A DNA stretch of 64,000 bases from Strigops habroptila (GCF_004027225.2 NC_044282.2:71783787-71847786), one strand, 5' to 3'; shown: positions 1-13,180, numbered from the stretch's first letter. Translations and numbers: made by a program. Notes: generated from the sequence alone by a model not told the origin.

Positions 1-921
1 ATATAGTTCCTTGTTCAGCACTAGTAAAAGCAATGGTTGGGTCCTTATCCTAGAGGTAATAAGAGCAGATAAACTGCACACAGAACACTCAGCATAAAGG
101 ACAAGATATGGAGACCACCTTCCAAGATTTCTGTAATACAGGCCCAGATTATAAGGGTATCAGAACACAAATACTTGAGCATTGGCTGTGCTTTAGGAAC
201 CAGTTTCAGGAAAACAGCCCATTTAAGTGAAAAAAAGCCCAAACCCAGTGGATTCCACCCCACCCTGAATTTACACAGCACTTTACAATACCTGCAGGAA
301 CACCAGTTCAAAGTGCTAAAAATCATGACCCAAACTTAAAAAACCAAAGGAGTAGCAGTTAAAGTCTCAGACAAAAGAGAGCATCTCCTGAGTACTGCAG
401 GGAGGTCACATTATCACTCTTTGTGCAGCTTAACAATAAAGGCAAACAAGGTCTTCCTGTTTTAGTCATTCGACTTTAGTAGGTGAGAGTCTATAGTATG
501 AAAGAGGCAATTAACACGAAGAGGATGCTTGGCACAGAGACAGACATTACAAGCAGACTGAGAAAGAAGCTGGAGAAATGGTATAGTAAGAAGTGGAGCT
601 TAATGGCAGAGGAGAGATCATCTTTCACAGAAGATCCTTGCCAAATGCCAGCTCCTTTCCCTTCCAGCTGCCATCTCCAAAGGTGTTATCCTCTTAGGAT
701 GCTTTTGTTATGCTTTAACACACAGCAGGTACACGGTGCAAATTAGAGAGACAGGCAGGTATTCGCCTGCACTCTAGTGCAGAATGGTGGTGTTGGTAAC
801 TGGCTGCTTTCAAGGGAACTGGGAATATTGCTTTGGCTTACACATGCTGGGACACTAAGCACACTCCTGTCCTTGGAAGGTGTCTCAGAGTTTGCTAATT
901 ATTGCATTTGTCATCTTGTAG
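1..921. other. Intron sequence of the LRRN4-like gene; nothing else seen
   Basis: No exon, repeat or RNA gene could be supported here. The stretch ends at a TTGTAG splice acceptor (AG at 920-921), so it is most simply the intron upstream of the first visible LRRN4-like exon. The short open frames have no splice signals or domain-like composition. Confidence 0.5.
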
Positions 922-3745
922 CTGTAACCTGAGTTCCTTTAATCCCTGGAATACCAATTCCTCCGATAACATCATCATCAGCTTGTACGGAAATCCTCTG
1001 ATATGCGACTGCCAGCTCTCCTGGCTGCTCTCCAAGCCCAAGAAAGTTGTGCTGCAAAAGTAAGTGAGTTCAAGGAGTTTAAGTAGTGCTCTTAAAACAC
1101 AACTTGAATATGTCATTTATTTGGGGACCAAACATTTGCTACCATCTAAGTTATTCAAATTCCTTCTGTGTTTTTCCCTTCCACAAGAGGTAGAAATGCA
1201 AAGTAAAGTCCCCTTCAGGGACAAAGTGTGGCTGGATTACACTCGAATGTGGACAAAAGGCGATGGGCACAGCAAGAACAGTATAAAGTGTTGTTAGTTG
1301 TGGAATCTACTTTAAGATGAGGATAGCTTGTTTTCCCTCTATTTCGGTTCACACTTCTCTGTTAGCTGGAGATAAAAAATGAACTGGTTTGGTGGCCCTG
1401 GTGGGCCAGCACTGGGGGCCGGAACTGAAAGACTTTGCAAGAACTTTAGCACATCATTTTCGCCTTGCCCTTGTATTCCCAAAGCCTGCATCAGCACAGG
1501 CAGTCAACAAACCCCCTTGCAAATAGTACCACTTGGCACCTATTGTTTCCATGCTTTCCTAGGGTTTTACAGAATAATTACAACAAACTGTACTTAAAAG
1601 AAGTACTTTGCATATGTATGATCTCTCTGCTATTTGAAAGGCCACCAAGAAGGTTTGTCAGAGAGAGCAGGGAAGTAGATTGTTTCTTGTCAGGATGAGC
1701 TTAGCAGTTGCATCCTCTTCAAAAACATGCCATGTCTGAGTAAAGAAAGAACTTAGTCAGACATTGTAAGGCTTAAAGAAAGAGCTTAGGCATTTAAAAT
1801 GTCAGTACAGCTCCAGCTGCCTAAACCAGCTGGCTTAAGGATCTTGGGGACCCTGTTACATCTCTGAGTGTGTTCTTCTCTTAGCATAGCATTAGAGTCT
1901 GACCCTTCATGACAAGTTGCCTTGACCCCATCACTCTTGCTAAGGTTTGCAGTCCTTGTACCAAAGGATGCTTCCTCTCAGGCAAAAGATATTCCTGCAC
2001 CTTAGAAAAACAAAAAGCCACTCAGCTAAGCTCCCAGTGCTGTGGAAAGCCATCTGCCAAGCACAGCACTACTGTTATGACAACCTAGCTTTGGTCTAGG
2101 TTTCAGGTCTTCTTTAATGTAAGCCTGGTTTTGGACAGCAGGTTGCCAATTCCAAGCTGCCTTACAGAAGCCTGTTATGTACTTGTGGATTGAGTCTATT
2201 CTACCTTGTCCCCTCTGCAGGGCTTGGGAGACTTTTTGCTACACATCCCAGGAAGATTGGGGCAGACCTGCAACATCTTTGTCACTGCCAGAGCTCTACA
2301 ACAAATGCCAGTCTGAGAGAAACGTTACGCTGCCCGATTCAAACACACCCTCCTCTCCCGGACATGATGCTTTCAGCCTCACCAGTTACGGTGCCACTAC
2401 GGCAGTAACAACAACAGACTCTGCCCCACTAACCCAAGATGCTTATATCAGCTCCCTAATTCAGATGAATGTAATGAGTGCAACAGCAGCCAACCCAACT
2501 GAGCTGGTGCTCACAAAGGCCAGCAGTTCCTCCCACAGGGAGGAGGCAGTTTCCGAATCCACAAGCACCCATGAGGAGAAGGCAGTTTCCCAAACCATGA
2601 GCACCCACAAGGAGGAGGCAGTTTCCCAAACTACAAGCACCCACAAGGAGAAGGCAGTTTCCGAATCCACGAGCACCTATGAGGAGGAGGAATCCACGAG
2701 CACCCACAAGGAGGAAGAATCCATGAGCACCCACAAGGAGGAGGCAGTTTCTGAATCCGTGAGCAATCCTCCTTCCTTTGCGTCTGTAACCACCTCCCTG
2801 GGTTTTCTCAAATTGTTCTATGATCAGTCCTCAGATCATGGCTCCACGAATCAAACTGAAACAGATCAGCTAAAGAGAGAGCTCAGAACAACCGAGGCAA
2901 CGTTTCCCCAGGAAGACACATCCAACCAGCCCACTAGTGATTATTCTACTACAGCAACGGGAGGCCCCAATGCCACTGACCACTCCTTTGCCCTTTATGC
3001 TGAGGAGGGTACACCACAAACAAGCCTCCCACAGCTGAACTCCACAAGGACCAGTGCTCACTCACAGCCTGCTTCCACCAGATCACTGATACACTATGTA
3101 GATGACTACGATTACGACGAACAGTCAACGCAAACCCCAGTGCAAGTGCCATACACCTCCTGTGACTACAATCCTTGCAGGCACCTGCAGAAGCCGTGCA
3201 GTGAACTTCAGAGAGAATCCAGATGTTTATGCCCTGGCATGTCAAGGGAAGATGAGGTTCCAGATGCACCGAGGCTCAGAGAGGTGTCTGAAGTTACAGA
3301 CAGCTCTGCACAGATACGCTGGTGCGCCCCAAATTCAGTTGTTCGCACCTATGAGCTGATGTTTCATGCCCAAGGCAACGAGGACAGACAGCTTGTCCTG
3401 GACAATATTTATGCCACAGCAAGGCAGCACACTCTCTATAACCTACTACCATACACCACGTACCACATTTGTGTGACTGCTTCCAACAAAGCAGGGTCAA
3501 GCCAGACAGCAGTGCAGGGAATTCCAGGGAATTCGTGCACCAGGTTTAAAACAAAGCCCAGCTACATGTCTGTCTTTGCTGCTCTGTCTGCAGCAAGTGG
3601 ACTCTTTCTCATTTCCACAATTATTTTGTCTGTATGTCTGTGTAAGGCCTGTAAAAAGCCTCAGAGTGAGCAGTATGGTACACACTTAGTCTCTTATAAG
3701 AACCCAGCATTTGATTATCCGTTAAAACTACAAACCAGTAATTAG
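922..3745 (+). CDS. LRRN4: LRRN4-like leucine-rich-repeat, FN3 and single-pass membrane protein (3' part of gene, 5' exons outside window)
   Basis: Two coding exons: 922-1059 (acceptor TTGTAG, donor GTAAGT at 1060) and 2221-3745 (acceptor CTCTGCAG, stop TAG 3743-3745). The join falls inside an AAG Lys codon and keeps one open frame. Exon 922-1059 carries the start of an LRR C-terminal cap (NPLICDCQLSWLL). Its remaining cysteines (ETFCYTS, NKCQSE) open the last exon, so LRRs must lie in exons left of the window. There follow a Ser/Thr/Glu-rich mucin-like stretch with 12-residue repeats (about 2527-2763), an acidic-tyrosine cluster (DDYDYDE, about 3100) and a Cys-rich segment (CDYNPCRHLQ...CLCPG) shared by LRRN4 and LRRN4CL. 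An FN3 domain (about 3257-3526), one membrane span (about 3569-3643) and a short basic tail ending near KNPAFDYPLK complete it. LRR, FN3 and TM together favour LRRN4 over LRRN4CL, which has no LRRs. Family role: neuronal/epithelial cell-surface protein. The symbol rests on architecture and remembered motifs, not on a search. Confidence 0.72.
2527..2763 (+). repeat. 36-bp coding minisatellite in the LRRN4-like ectodomain
   Basis: About seven imperfect units encode variants of STHKEEAVSQTT. Two units (near 2675-2730) are shortened by in-frame deletions to STYEEEE and STHKEEES types. All units stay in frame, so copy-number change would alter stalk length without breaking the protein. Confidence 0.85.
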
Positions 3746-5030
3746 CTGTGGGTGATTGTTCTGCACATTCAAAGCTCATTGTCTCTTATCACCTTGGTAT
3801 GTTTGTCTGAGACTCTCCAAACGTCCTTCAGCAAAACTACGAAACATCACTTCCCAGCCCTTATGTTTCTAAGGGAGAGAAAAACACACAAAAAGTAATA
3901 ATGACGGTAGTCAAACAGAAGAAAGTCTTTGGACTCTTGGTCATGTGCTAAGCAGCAGGAAACCTGGACACTGACCTTGAAGAGCTGTTTTTATGATCAC
4001 TTACAAATACACCAGCATGCATTTCACACAGTGAGAGGCTGCTTTGCCAGCTACCAGCCTCCAGTCTCTCTCATGGATACAGTGCTGAGAGCCATGATCC
4101 AAGATGCATCTAGCTTAAGCAAGATAGATTCTGCTTTTATTCTTACAAGTGAAGTTGGGCTTTCAGTTTCTTCTAATGTCCGTATAAAGGTATTGCCCAA
4201 AAAGAGAGTATTACTGGAAGGAGTGATAGAAATGTCAACTTGGGCTGAGTGGCAAGGTGCTGTGCAGGTCTAACTCCATTAAATAACTCCCAGCCACTGC
4301 AACTGCTGAGCCCAACCAGCACAGGAGAGAGAAAGATGAAGATTAGTTGTAAAAAAAGACAGTGCAGGATCCTTAGGACAGGGATCATTGTTTTGTTCTG
4401 ACTTGTATGATGTTTTCTACAACTGAGGCTCCTGAGTGCTACCACACCACCAACTTACAGGCAGTGAGGAGTTTGCAGTGCAGCAGTCACCCACAGAAGG
4501 GGGTAGCACATTGGCATTTGCTTCAGAATTGATTTTAAGCAAGGATGATTGCTCAGTCCTACCTACAGATTTAGCAGGCTGACGATTTACCTCCTACAGA
4601 GGCAAAGAGCCAAGTAATGAACCAATTTAACGTGCATGTTGCTGAGACTTGAAAAACTGAAATCCCATCCACTCACAGCAGTTATGCAGACGTTTTTCAA
4701 ATGTACTTTTGGGTGCTGACTTCTCCTACAGAAATCATAAGAGATGCTGAGAATGCCAGTTCTTCGGCAGCTTTGAGCTTGCCATTAACATTCAAAGATG
4801 TTTGTGTAAGTGTCCCCATACTTCCTATTCAGAGACCCATAGGTTTATGTTCCCGTGGCTGCGTGGTTCTGCTGCTGTACACTGCTGTATAGAGACAAGA
4901 TGTAAACTCCCCCCCGATGTCAGAGAGCAGAAGGTGCTGTACAGTGTAAAAGAGTCTCTGTTCTGTTTATTTGAGGTTTTTTAATGCTTCCAGTATTAAT
5001 GGAAATAAAAGCTACAGAGTTGAGCTCTGG
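3746..5030 (+). other. 3' UTR of the LRRN4-like gene
   Basis: No further coding exon is needed after the stop at 3745, and the first good poly(A) signal is AATAAA at 5004. The interval holds no recognisable repeat. Its exact end cannot be seen from sequence alone. Confidence 0.5.
5004..5009 (+). terminator. Poly(A) signal AATAAA, LRRN4-like gene
   Basis: First canonical AATAAA downstream of the LRRN4-like stop, about 1.26 kb into the 3' UTR. Confidence 0.5.
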
Positions 5031-5733
5031 TTCTTTGTTAAAGACCTAAATCTTGATGTTGTCTTTACCATCTACAACATTTAATCTGAAAAATTAATTG
5101 AAATATTTTGTGGTTTGGAACAAACTTTGAGCATATAGTAAAGGAATGCTTTTATTATGGTAAATTTGTGTTATCTCCTGTCCTAAGAGCTTTCATTTTG
5201 TACGTGTATAAGGTGGCCTGTGCCATCCTCACCACTACAGCTCACAGTCCTCTCATGCAAGTTTGTCCCTTACCCTGTACCAGTGCTGGGAATGACACCA
5301 TCGCTCATCGCAAATTCCTGCATGTCCATCCTGAGCTGCTGAGTTTGTCTGAGCCCCGTGACTCAAACTCACAACAGAAGTGACACACACATGAAGAACT
5401 CAGGATGGCATCACCCTTCACTTCGAGAATTGCTTTTATGTTCACATTCTGGTAGTTCAGACTTTTCTTTGCTTGGACTTAGTTTCTCACATTTATTCCT
5501 GGCCTGTTTTCTCCTGCATTTTCTGGAGAGTCTAGTGAACAGGCGCAGGTGCCAAACTTCACTTGAAGAGAGCAGGGACCACCGCAAACTGGGGCAGAGA
5601 TCATACACTCCCTTGTGTTCATACAACATACATACAACATAGCTCTAGGAGACATTGACTAGGGTCTTTGGTATTACCAGAAACAGAAACAAAGCAGAGC
5701 AAGAGAGATTTGTGAATCTCAGAGTTTGTTTTA

Positions 5734-6069
5734 CTAATGACCAACTTCACTCTGTTGTCTTTTCCCCCCCTCTATTTGAATCAGTGCTTCTCTTACTTCA
5801 CTTTTCCTGATATTTGTGCTACAACCACTCTTCCTTGAATATATTCTATATGCACTCTGAATAATTTGCAAGTTACAGAAGCTAATGGCTTTATTCTGCC
5901 ATACTTCAAAAATTCCAGCTTGGATAAAAAACCCTTCTCTATTTCCACCCAGAACTTGTGTGTCTGGTAAATAGCTGCTGCAGCCCAAGAACAGGTAAAA
6001 TGAGTTATCCAAATCATTTGAGTCAGTTACAATATTTTCAAAGTAAGTATTCATGTCTAAAACCTTTCT
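5734..6069 (-). CDS. Candidate terminal exon of an unrecognised minus-strand gene
   Basis: On the minus strand, an acceptor-like GCTTTCAG precedes 6069 and opens a 111-codon frame to a stop at 5734-5736. It is in phase 0 with the candidate upstream exon 5'-adjacent in transcription (6678-6836), giving a hypothetical 164-residue product. A minus-strand AATAAA lies at 5492-5497. The acceptor has a poor pyrimidine tract, and a better acceptor (TTCTTGGGCTGCAG, nearby) opens a different frame, so the true exon could be the alternative one. I recognise no domain. This is a proposal, not a confirmed gene. Confidence 0.2.
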   Translation of the reverse strand, partial: RKVLDMNTYFENIVTDSNDLDNSFYLFLGCSSYLPDTQVLGGNREGFFIQAGIFEVWQNKAISFCNLQIIQSAYRIYSRKSGCSTNIRKSEVREALIQIEGGKRQQSEVGH

Positions 6070-6677
6070 CTGAAAGCACTGCCTGTTGCTAGTTCTTAAA
6101 TCCATTTATACTTCTAGAAAAACAGAATCACCACATTATCCCTTCTGGACTTTTTATTGTAGCTGCTCCTACTGATTTAGAAAGCCCTGAAAAGCAAGCA
6201 ATGTTTTAATCAATAGGGAAAAGTTATCCTGAAGCCCATTTGGTGGCTTCTACGTAATCCAAATATAACTGGAGAAAAAACTTGGTGCCACCCCCATTCC
6301 CCAACCTCAAAACACAACTAATAACCAGTTTGAAGGTTTCCTGTATCTTCGTTGCTGTGGATGGACACAAGCAGCGGAGCTGGCTCTCTCAGTGCTCCTT
6401 GCTTGGGACTGGGGCAGTGACAAAGCAACCAGGGAGCTAAACGGAAACTTTCCATCCGCTCGTAAAGCGATGTTTGAAACCTGCCCAGCTTTGCTCCGCC
6501 TGGTGGTTCCTCCCCCTCTTCCTGTTCGCACTGAACAGCCAATCCTGTTGTACCTCCAACTCCAAAGACACAAACCTTTGGCAGCGTGACTGGGATACCC
6601 GAACAGCTCTGAAATGATTTTAAAAGGTAACAAAAGCCAACCCAGTAAAAACAAATTATAACTAGTAATCTACTTAC

Positions 6678-6836
6678 TGTTTCACGATTCAACTCGTCCT
6701 GTTTCTCTACAAGAGGAAGATCACTTGGAGGAAACGCAGCATTTAAAGATAGTTTTTGAAGAGCTTGTGCGATTTTTTGCCTGGCTTTTCTTCCTAAGAA
6801 GAAACTATTATCTGCATTCCTGAGAACCTTCTCCAT
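6678..6836 (-). CDS. Candidate first coding exon of an unrecognised minus-strand gene
   Basis: Minus-strand ATG at 6836 opens 53 codons that end exactly at a consensus donor, AAACA|GTAAGT (phase 0). The peptide begins MEKVLRNADNSFFLGRKARQ and continues with a helix-forming, Lys/Gln/Leu-rich stretch (KIAQALQKLSLNAAF), then a Pro/acidic segment. A TGA lies immediately upstream of the ATG in frame, as expected for a true start. Composition is protein-like rather than random, but I do not recognise the family. No CpG island lies just upstream. It is convergent with the LRRN4-like gene and divergent from CCT4. Confidence 0.4.
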
Positions 6837-9800
6837 TCACTTGTCAAGGTCTTTCTTCTTTGTACAGAACCAAGTTCAAGCAAAGGAAGTCCAAAATAGC
6901 CAACGGTGCATGTGGGTGCCTCCCCTGGGTGTCACGGTGGAAGTGCATGCTGCTCTAACTCAGCATTTCAAAATCAGTCACTGAGTCTCATGGAGTCTCC
7001 CAGCAGAAACACTCTGGGAAAAGGAGCTGATCCCTGAAAAGGCCTCCATGCAGAAAACCCCCAGCTCTCTAAGGGCCCGAACCCACACAAGTAAAGGCCT
7101 TGCTGGTTGCGAGGGGACAGAGGACCACCTTGTCTTCAGTGCAGCAAATGCCATTTAGAGAAGCAGTCACCAACAGCCCTGTCCTGGGCAGCAGAAGCAG
7201 ATGGGTGCCCAGAGCAGCATGACGGGGCACTTCAGCCTGACCCACCTCAGTGCCAGGAGGGACCCTGCTTTTAAGAGCGGCCCCTGGCCAGAGGCATGAG
7301 GGGCACTGAATGAACCAGCTGGGAGACGATGCAGCCCAAGGCGGGGAGCTCACATCACACCACTGGCTTCATCAGCCTCTTTGTGCAGGGATGCAAAAAT
7401 TAAACCTCCATGCTTGCACAGGCACAGACATACTCCTCTGCAGTCATCTCCAGAAAAAGGCATTCATGTGGTGTTAGAAACAAGGAAGCCTCTGAGGGTT
7501 CAGGGTCTTGCTTGCCAAGAAGCATCTGATTCGCACTTTACCTGTGAAAGACAGAGATATTTATCACAGGTGGGAACACGTTTCATGTTTGTGGAAACAG
7601 ATACTCATAAAAGAACATGTTTAAACTCCCGGTGCTTTTGCTTTTTATCAGCTCTCCAAAGTATGCAGAGTTTGTTCTGAAGCAGGGCAATATATTACAA
7701 CAGTAATTCCAACCTCTTTAAAAAGTAATCAAGCAGGGCAACAAATAATATTATTGTGAAATATGTTCAGAAAACAATCCCTCACAGGGAGAGGCTGGTG
7801 TTCTGCTGTCACCTAGAGGGAGAAGGTGGAATCATCTCCCCAGGTACACCTCCACATGGAAATACTCGGCTTTTTCCCCAAAGAACTTCAGCCTGCACCC
7901 TACAGACTTACACTAGCCATGTGCTCGCTGCTGTGTATCCTCACCTACTAACTTCTGAATGGAAACAAAGCAGAAGTACTAACGGTAGCAACAGTCCCAG
8001 TCCCACAGATTGTTACTCAGCAGCTTATCTGTCCCTGTCTCTAATTCTTTTCGTAGCTTTTTGACCAGGAATTTCTCTGCCAAGTTGTCACTGCTAAGGA
8101 AAAATGGATATTTCTTAAGAGCAAGGAAGGGATTACTGTCTGGGAAAACCAAACCTGGTGAATCACTCTACAAGCGCAATAAGGTTTTTAATGGAGATTT
8201 TGGAAGCAGAGATCAGATCATATTCACTGCACTTACACGAAAAGAAAAGCAAGGATTTGTTGGGGTTTTGATTCAACACGGATAAAGATCAGTAACAGGT
8301 GAGTACGTTTATATTACCCAATATCCTGAATTTCATTTTGCATATAATATCACTGGGTAGTATTACAGTAATTGCATGGGGATCTTCTAAGCAACTCTTG
8401 TCTGCTTCAAAAACCACTGATGATTCAACTGATGCTTATGGATTTTGTAGATCCAGGGCATGGTGGCAACTTGTACAACCCTGGGCAGACAAACGGACCA
8501 CACTCTGTGCCATTCCGCAGTACGCAGGCAGTATCTCTAGCCAGAAGTAGCATCTCTGCAACGTCTGTTTACTGGGTACATGAGCAGATCAGTGCTCTGG
8601 GCCCACGGATACATATAATTGATCTGCCCATATGCAAGATGTAGGGTTTTGCATGCCTCAGCTATAGCACCTCTGAAGACTCAGGGGCTGCTAAGTTGAC
8701 CAACCCTCACTTCAAGCTGACATTTCTGCTGCCACAACATGCTTTTAAGAGCACTTTGACAATGTAACTACCGTTAAAGTGCAGTCTTCAAAAAGAAAAG
8801 GTCTGGATCCATAGGAATCCGTTATAGCAAACCCTTCACAGGATCAGCAATGGTTAGTGCCTTAGCAGAACAAAATCACTATAAATAAGAGTATTTCTCT
8901 TCCCAAACCACAGTGCAGCATTGGTTTTTGTGCTGCTACTTGATCCTCACACTTCAGTGCTGAAGAACATTGACGACAAGTAGATGGAAGAAGTTAATAC
9001 TTGTATGGCACTCTGTCTTTGCTGACTTACTACTACAGTGTGTGTCTTCATTTTTGCTAGATCCTTTCCTGAAAGATGAGCAGCCTTTTCAACTGTTTAC
9101 CATGGCTTTCAGATTATATATTTTTATATATATATTTAAGAAACATAAGGGAGAAAAAAAACCCTCAGAAAATACCAACAAGAAATGGAGGGAGTGTGAG
9201 AAAGGGGCCAAAAATAACATCTTCACAATTCATAGTCCATTGGTACACCCAGAGCAGGAGAGAACCAAAGAAAAATCAAAAGAAATCAAGTAAAAGAATC
9301 CCAAGGAAAAAAAAAATCCCAAAGCCCAGGATCCCTCATTCACTGTCTCCTCCAGAAGGTGGAAGCAGCGATGCAGCTATCCCTGCCATGCAGGTGGGCA
9401 CAGGGCTGGCAGCTCCTGCTGGGCTCTAAGCAGAGCTCAGACACCAGAAGCGATTCATTCTGGGATGAAACTCCAGATAGAAAAGAAAAAACAGAGTAAT
9501 CACACACTCAGCACTAGGTAGAAACTTTCTTCTTCTCTGAAAAACTAAACTCTACTGCTGTGAAGCGTATTCTGTGGTGGGAAGGCACAAGTATTGTGTT
9601 TATTAAATGTTTAGAGGCTACTCGCTGTTATCAGAACATGATTAAGTAATGGGACTTAATAACTTGGATAAGGCCATTAGGTTAAATGATGTCACCCTCC
9701 CTTTGGCAATCAGTCCTCATGCTGTCATCACCGCTGCCTTGAGAACACTCGGCAAGATAACTCCAGGAAAAAAGGGAAAAAAGACACCACGAGACTAATG

Positions 9801-12800
9801 TTCATGTCCAACCTGACCTAAGTGCAGTAAGTAGTAAAGATACACATCCCAGGCGTTTTCACAGAGGTGCAAATATTCCCAGAAGCCCCATTTTGTCCTA
9901 ATTACATGTTAAGTGTCCATGGACGATATTTGTGCTGTGAAGGTTGTTCATGTTGCTCATATTGCAGCAGAACTAGCAAGGTCCACTTGGTATTAGGACG
10001 TCATTTGACATGCTGCACAAACAGTGGGTAAAAAAGTTTATCATCTGACTGCACCAGACTGGAAAGAGTTGGGGAGGGAAAATCAAGAGACAAAGAGATG
10101 ACATGATCCACCCAGAATCACAAGCACTGTGTACAACAGTGACTGTCAAAAAGGTTTCATGCTGACAGCAGTTCATCACTTCTGCCTGAGCTAAACAGAC
10201 CTTTGAAAGCCACAGCAGTACTGTGCTACTGACAAACATCCCAGAAGGACTCACCTCTGTCCTCACTGTGCCTTTAACTCAATATCCCTGTTCTCTGTGC
10301 AGCTGCCTATTCACACAAAGCCAGAAAACACAGAGTTTCTACCACACTGAGTCAGAATTGGCTGTAGGTCCAAGTCCTATTTGAAGGACAAACACTAAAC
10401 ACACAAATCTCATTTTTTCAAGACACTAAGCTAAAAAAAACCCCATTACAACTCCAGGATCACATGTGTGGGTGTTTTCTGTACGATTTGTTATTATTAC
10501 ACTGCTCCTTGGGAATGCTGGAAAAGGTCAGAACACCCAAAAATTATGACAGGAGGCTAAGAAAAGCACTATCATGTGTAGGCAATTCCAAGTCTAAACT
10601 CAGCTTTAAAACAAATCTGGAAATGCTGGGTTTGGACATGACCTAGCGACAAATTTGTTCCTTTGGGTCTGCTGTCTGAAACCTCAACCTTCACCCTGAC
10701 ACGAAGCTGAACTTCAACAGCAAGTCTGACTGCAGTTAAGGCATCCCAGGTAACTCTCCCACAAAAATCACCAAATTACAAATACCTAAAAAATGTCTCT
10801 CCACAAATGCCTGCCTGGATTAATGTTAACAGCTGACATGCAGGTCAATGGGACATTGCAGGAACAAGCTTAACCATAACGCTGCCTCTAAATACACAGT
10901 AGTAACAATAAATAAATAATCTCTATTTCACATGGAATGAAGCAAAAACCTTTAGCAGGCAAAGCCCTAAATAGAACTGAACAGCTTGACAGCCCTACCT
11001 ATCTGCTCAGCTCAATTACAGATAGCAGACACAAAACAAGTAATAAAACATAACACCTGCTCCGGGTCAGTCGCCACCCAGTGACACCTTCAAACTTGCA
11101 ATGACCCAAGATCAAACCAAACCCTAGCCAGGGGGTTTCTGTTGGACACAGAATGAGGCAGATGAAGATGACAGTGGATGAGAACAACCTTTATATCAGC
11201 CAGGTAACTCCTGTTAAATCCAGTGCAAACCTGATCGCACAAACGCATGTGAAACCCTCAATCCTTACTGTGTCCTGGATCCCAGCTCTAGAGAGGCAAC
11301 CCTGCCAGACCAAAGGTATTAGTAAGAAGGTAGCCACTAACCACAGCAGCTCTAAACTTAGCTCAGGAGCTTGTAACATACCAAGTGAAAACCCAGGCTC
11401 TCCACCCAGCAATGCAACAAACTCCAATTCCACATGATTCCTAACACCAAAGGGGCTGGGTTTCGCCAAACACAGAGCTATGTGTAACAAGGTATGTGTC
11501 ACAGCATTAGATCTAACCTTAATTTCCTTCAAAAATCCTGAAAAACAGCCTTCCAAAACCTAAAGGGGGCCTACAAGAAATCTAGAGAGGATGTGTTTCT
11601 GATGATTTTGAAGGTGACATAAAGCCAGGTCAAGACTCTTACTAGTAAACCTTTCCCGTGTTTGTGACCTGGATGTATCTCTACTTTTATACGTAAAACT
11701 GTTCTCTGCCTGTTAAAAATTGAATATAAAAAGGCAAAGACTATTCACTTCCAAAACCTTCTCTCTATACTGTCCGACAAAGAGCAGTTTCTAACTTTCA
11801 ATGGTGCATAAATCCAGAGAAAATAAATCAAAAACAACTATTAAAAATGGTTTAGAGGTGATGAAATAATGTGACTGTGGAGCCTTTTTCCCTACTTTCC
11901 AACAACAGAACTGTCCAAATGCTTGATTTCTGTGTATCATCACGAAGCTGCTGCTGGCACTGGAAAACTGCTCACCACGAGGACATGTTTCACTTGCAGC
12001 AAGCTCCTGACACAGATGTAGATAGTCAGAAATGGAAAACAAGCTCAAGAGCTCACATCCTTGGCCTGTTTCTGACAAAGTACTGTCTCAGCAGCACCTC
12101 ACTAGTGCAGGGACAGGTTTCTTGTATGACTGTCTCTACACAGGAGCACTTCACTGGCGCTGCCATAGCATGAATCCTGACCTCTCACATCCAGCCAGAA
12201 AGAGAAATGCCACAAAAACCTGTATGGTTTAGATACTGGGCATTTTTCTTTCAGTCAGAGCTTTTTTGTGCTTTACTTTGTATCTCACTTTCATCACAGT
12301 ACAAAATGAATTCACTTTGTGGATTCAAGTATGGGCTTCACATCTAATCCATACTATGTTTGCATTCTGTTCAAGATGGAGGACAGCATTTAAATAGCTA
12401 TTTAGAAATCCCCAAAAAGACAAGTGTACAGAACCTTCTTATACCAACACAGTAGCTGAGGCAAGATCACTTTAAGAGGTATAAGCTATCTTTCACACTA
12501 ATGTTATTTTTATTGATAATAAAGCCTACCTTTTTACAGTGGTGACAGAGCTGAAATGAGCCCCTCACACATGGGAAGATCAGCGTGTTATGAAAATATA
12601 CATCGCTTCTGTCTTCTCCTGTAATTCAACTCTGTCTAACTTCACTTGGTGATAAAGCTACCGCTTAAACCCCCTTTTTGACAACAAGTTCTGCAAAATA
12701 TAAAACAATCAGGCGCTCAGACCCTACCCAGAACAGCTGGGGTGGCAGAGCAGGTCTGGGGCTCAGGAGGGAAAGAAAATACAAAGAAAATAAAGGCAGA

Positions 12801-13180
12801 AGACTGTCTAGCCCTGGGTGAGACCAGAAAGGACACCGAGTTACAGATGCACTTCATCCACCACTAGTTTATGTGGCACTACTATCGATTGCTCTGCAAT
12901 AGCCCCCTATAGAACATTCCTAACCGCGCAGCTGAATTCCACACAGGCCGTGCGGTAACAGGTAAGACCAGCCCAGTGATTTCACGGTCATACCATGAGG
13001 AGAGCGATCCCTCCTCACAGCCCCGGCTGCCCTCAGGAGACGCCTTCCCTCAGGGAGCCTTTCACCAGCCGCTTTCAGCAGTGAGGAAACCCACGTACCC
13101 CTGCTCCTGGGCTCTCCGTGGCCCCAGCTCCTGCCGAGGGTCACACTGAGGGGAAATAGCCTGAGGGGGGCCACCGGGGC
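6837..13180. other. Intergenic or intronic sequence without supported genes
   Basis: Scanned for exon-like frames with matched splice sites, RNA genes and CR1 tails. There are only small open frames without homology signs and a short AT-rich run at about 9113-9137. If the minus-strand exon at 6678-6836 is not the first exon, non-coding exons could lie here unseen. COMMD1, which is divergent from CCT4 in human, was looked for on the minus strand close to CCT4 and not found. Confidence 0.4.

Noticed and set aside
2456-2734. Repetitive minus-strand frames opposite the LRRN4-like stalk
   Set aside because: They are antisense shadows of the 36-bp coding repeat.
6318-6677. Continuation of the minus-strand frame past 6678 (119 more codons)
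   Set aside because: It runs straight through a consensus GTAAGT donor and loses protein-like composition; read as intron.
8010-8285. 91-codon plus-strand basic frame just before an AACAG|GTGAGT donor-like site (about 8297)
   Set aside because: The frame stops before the donor, and no matching acceptor or family was seen.
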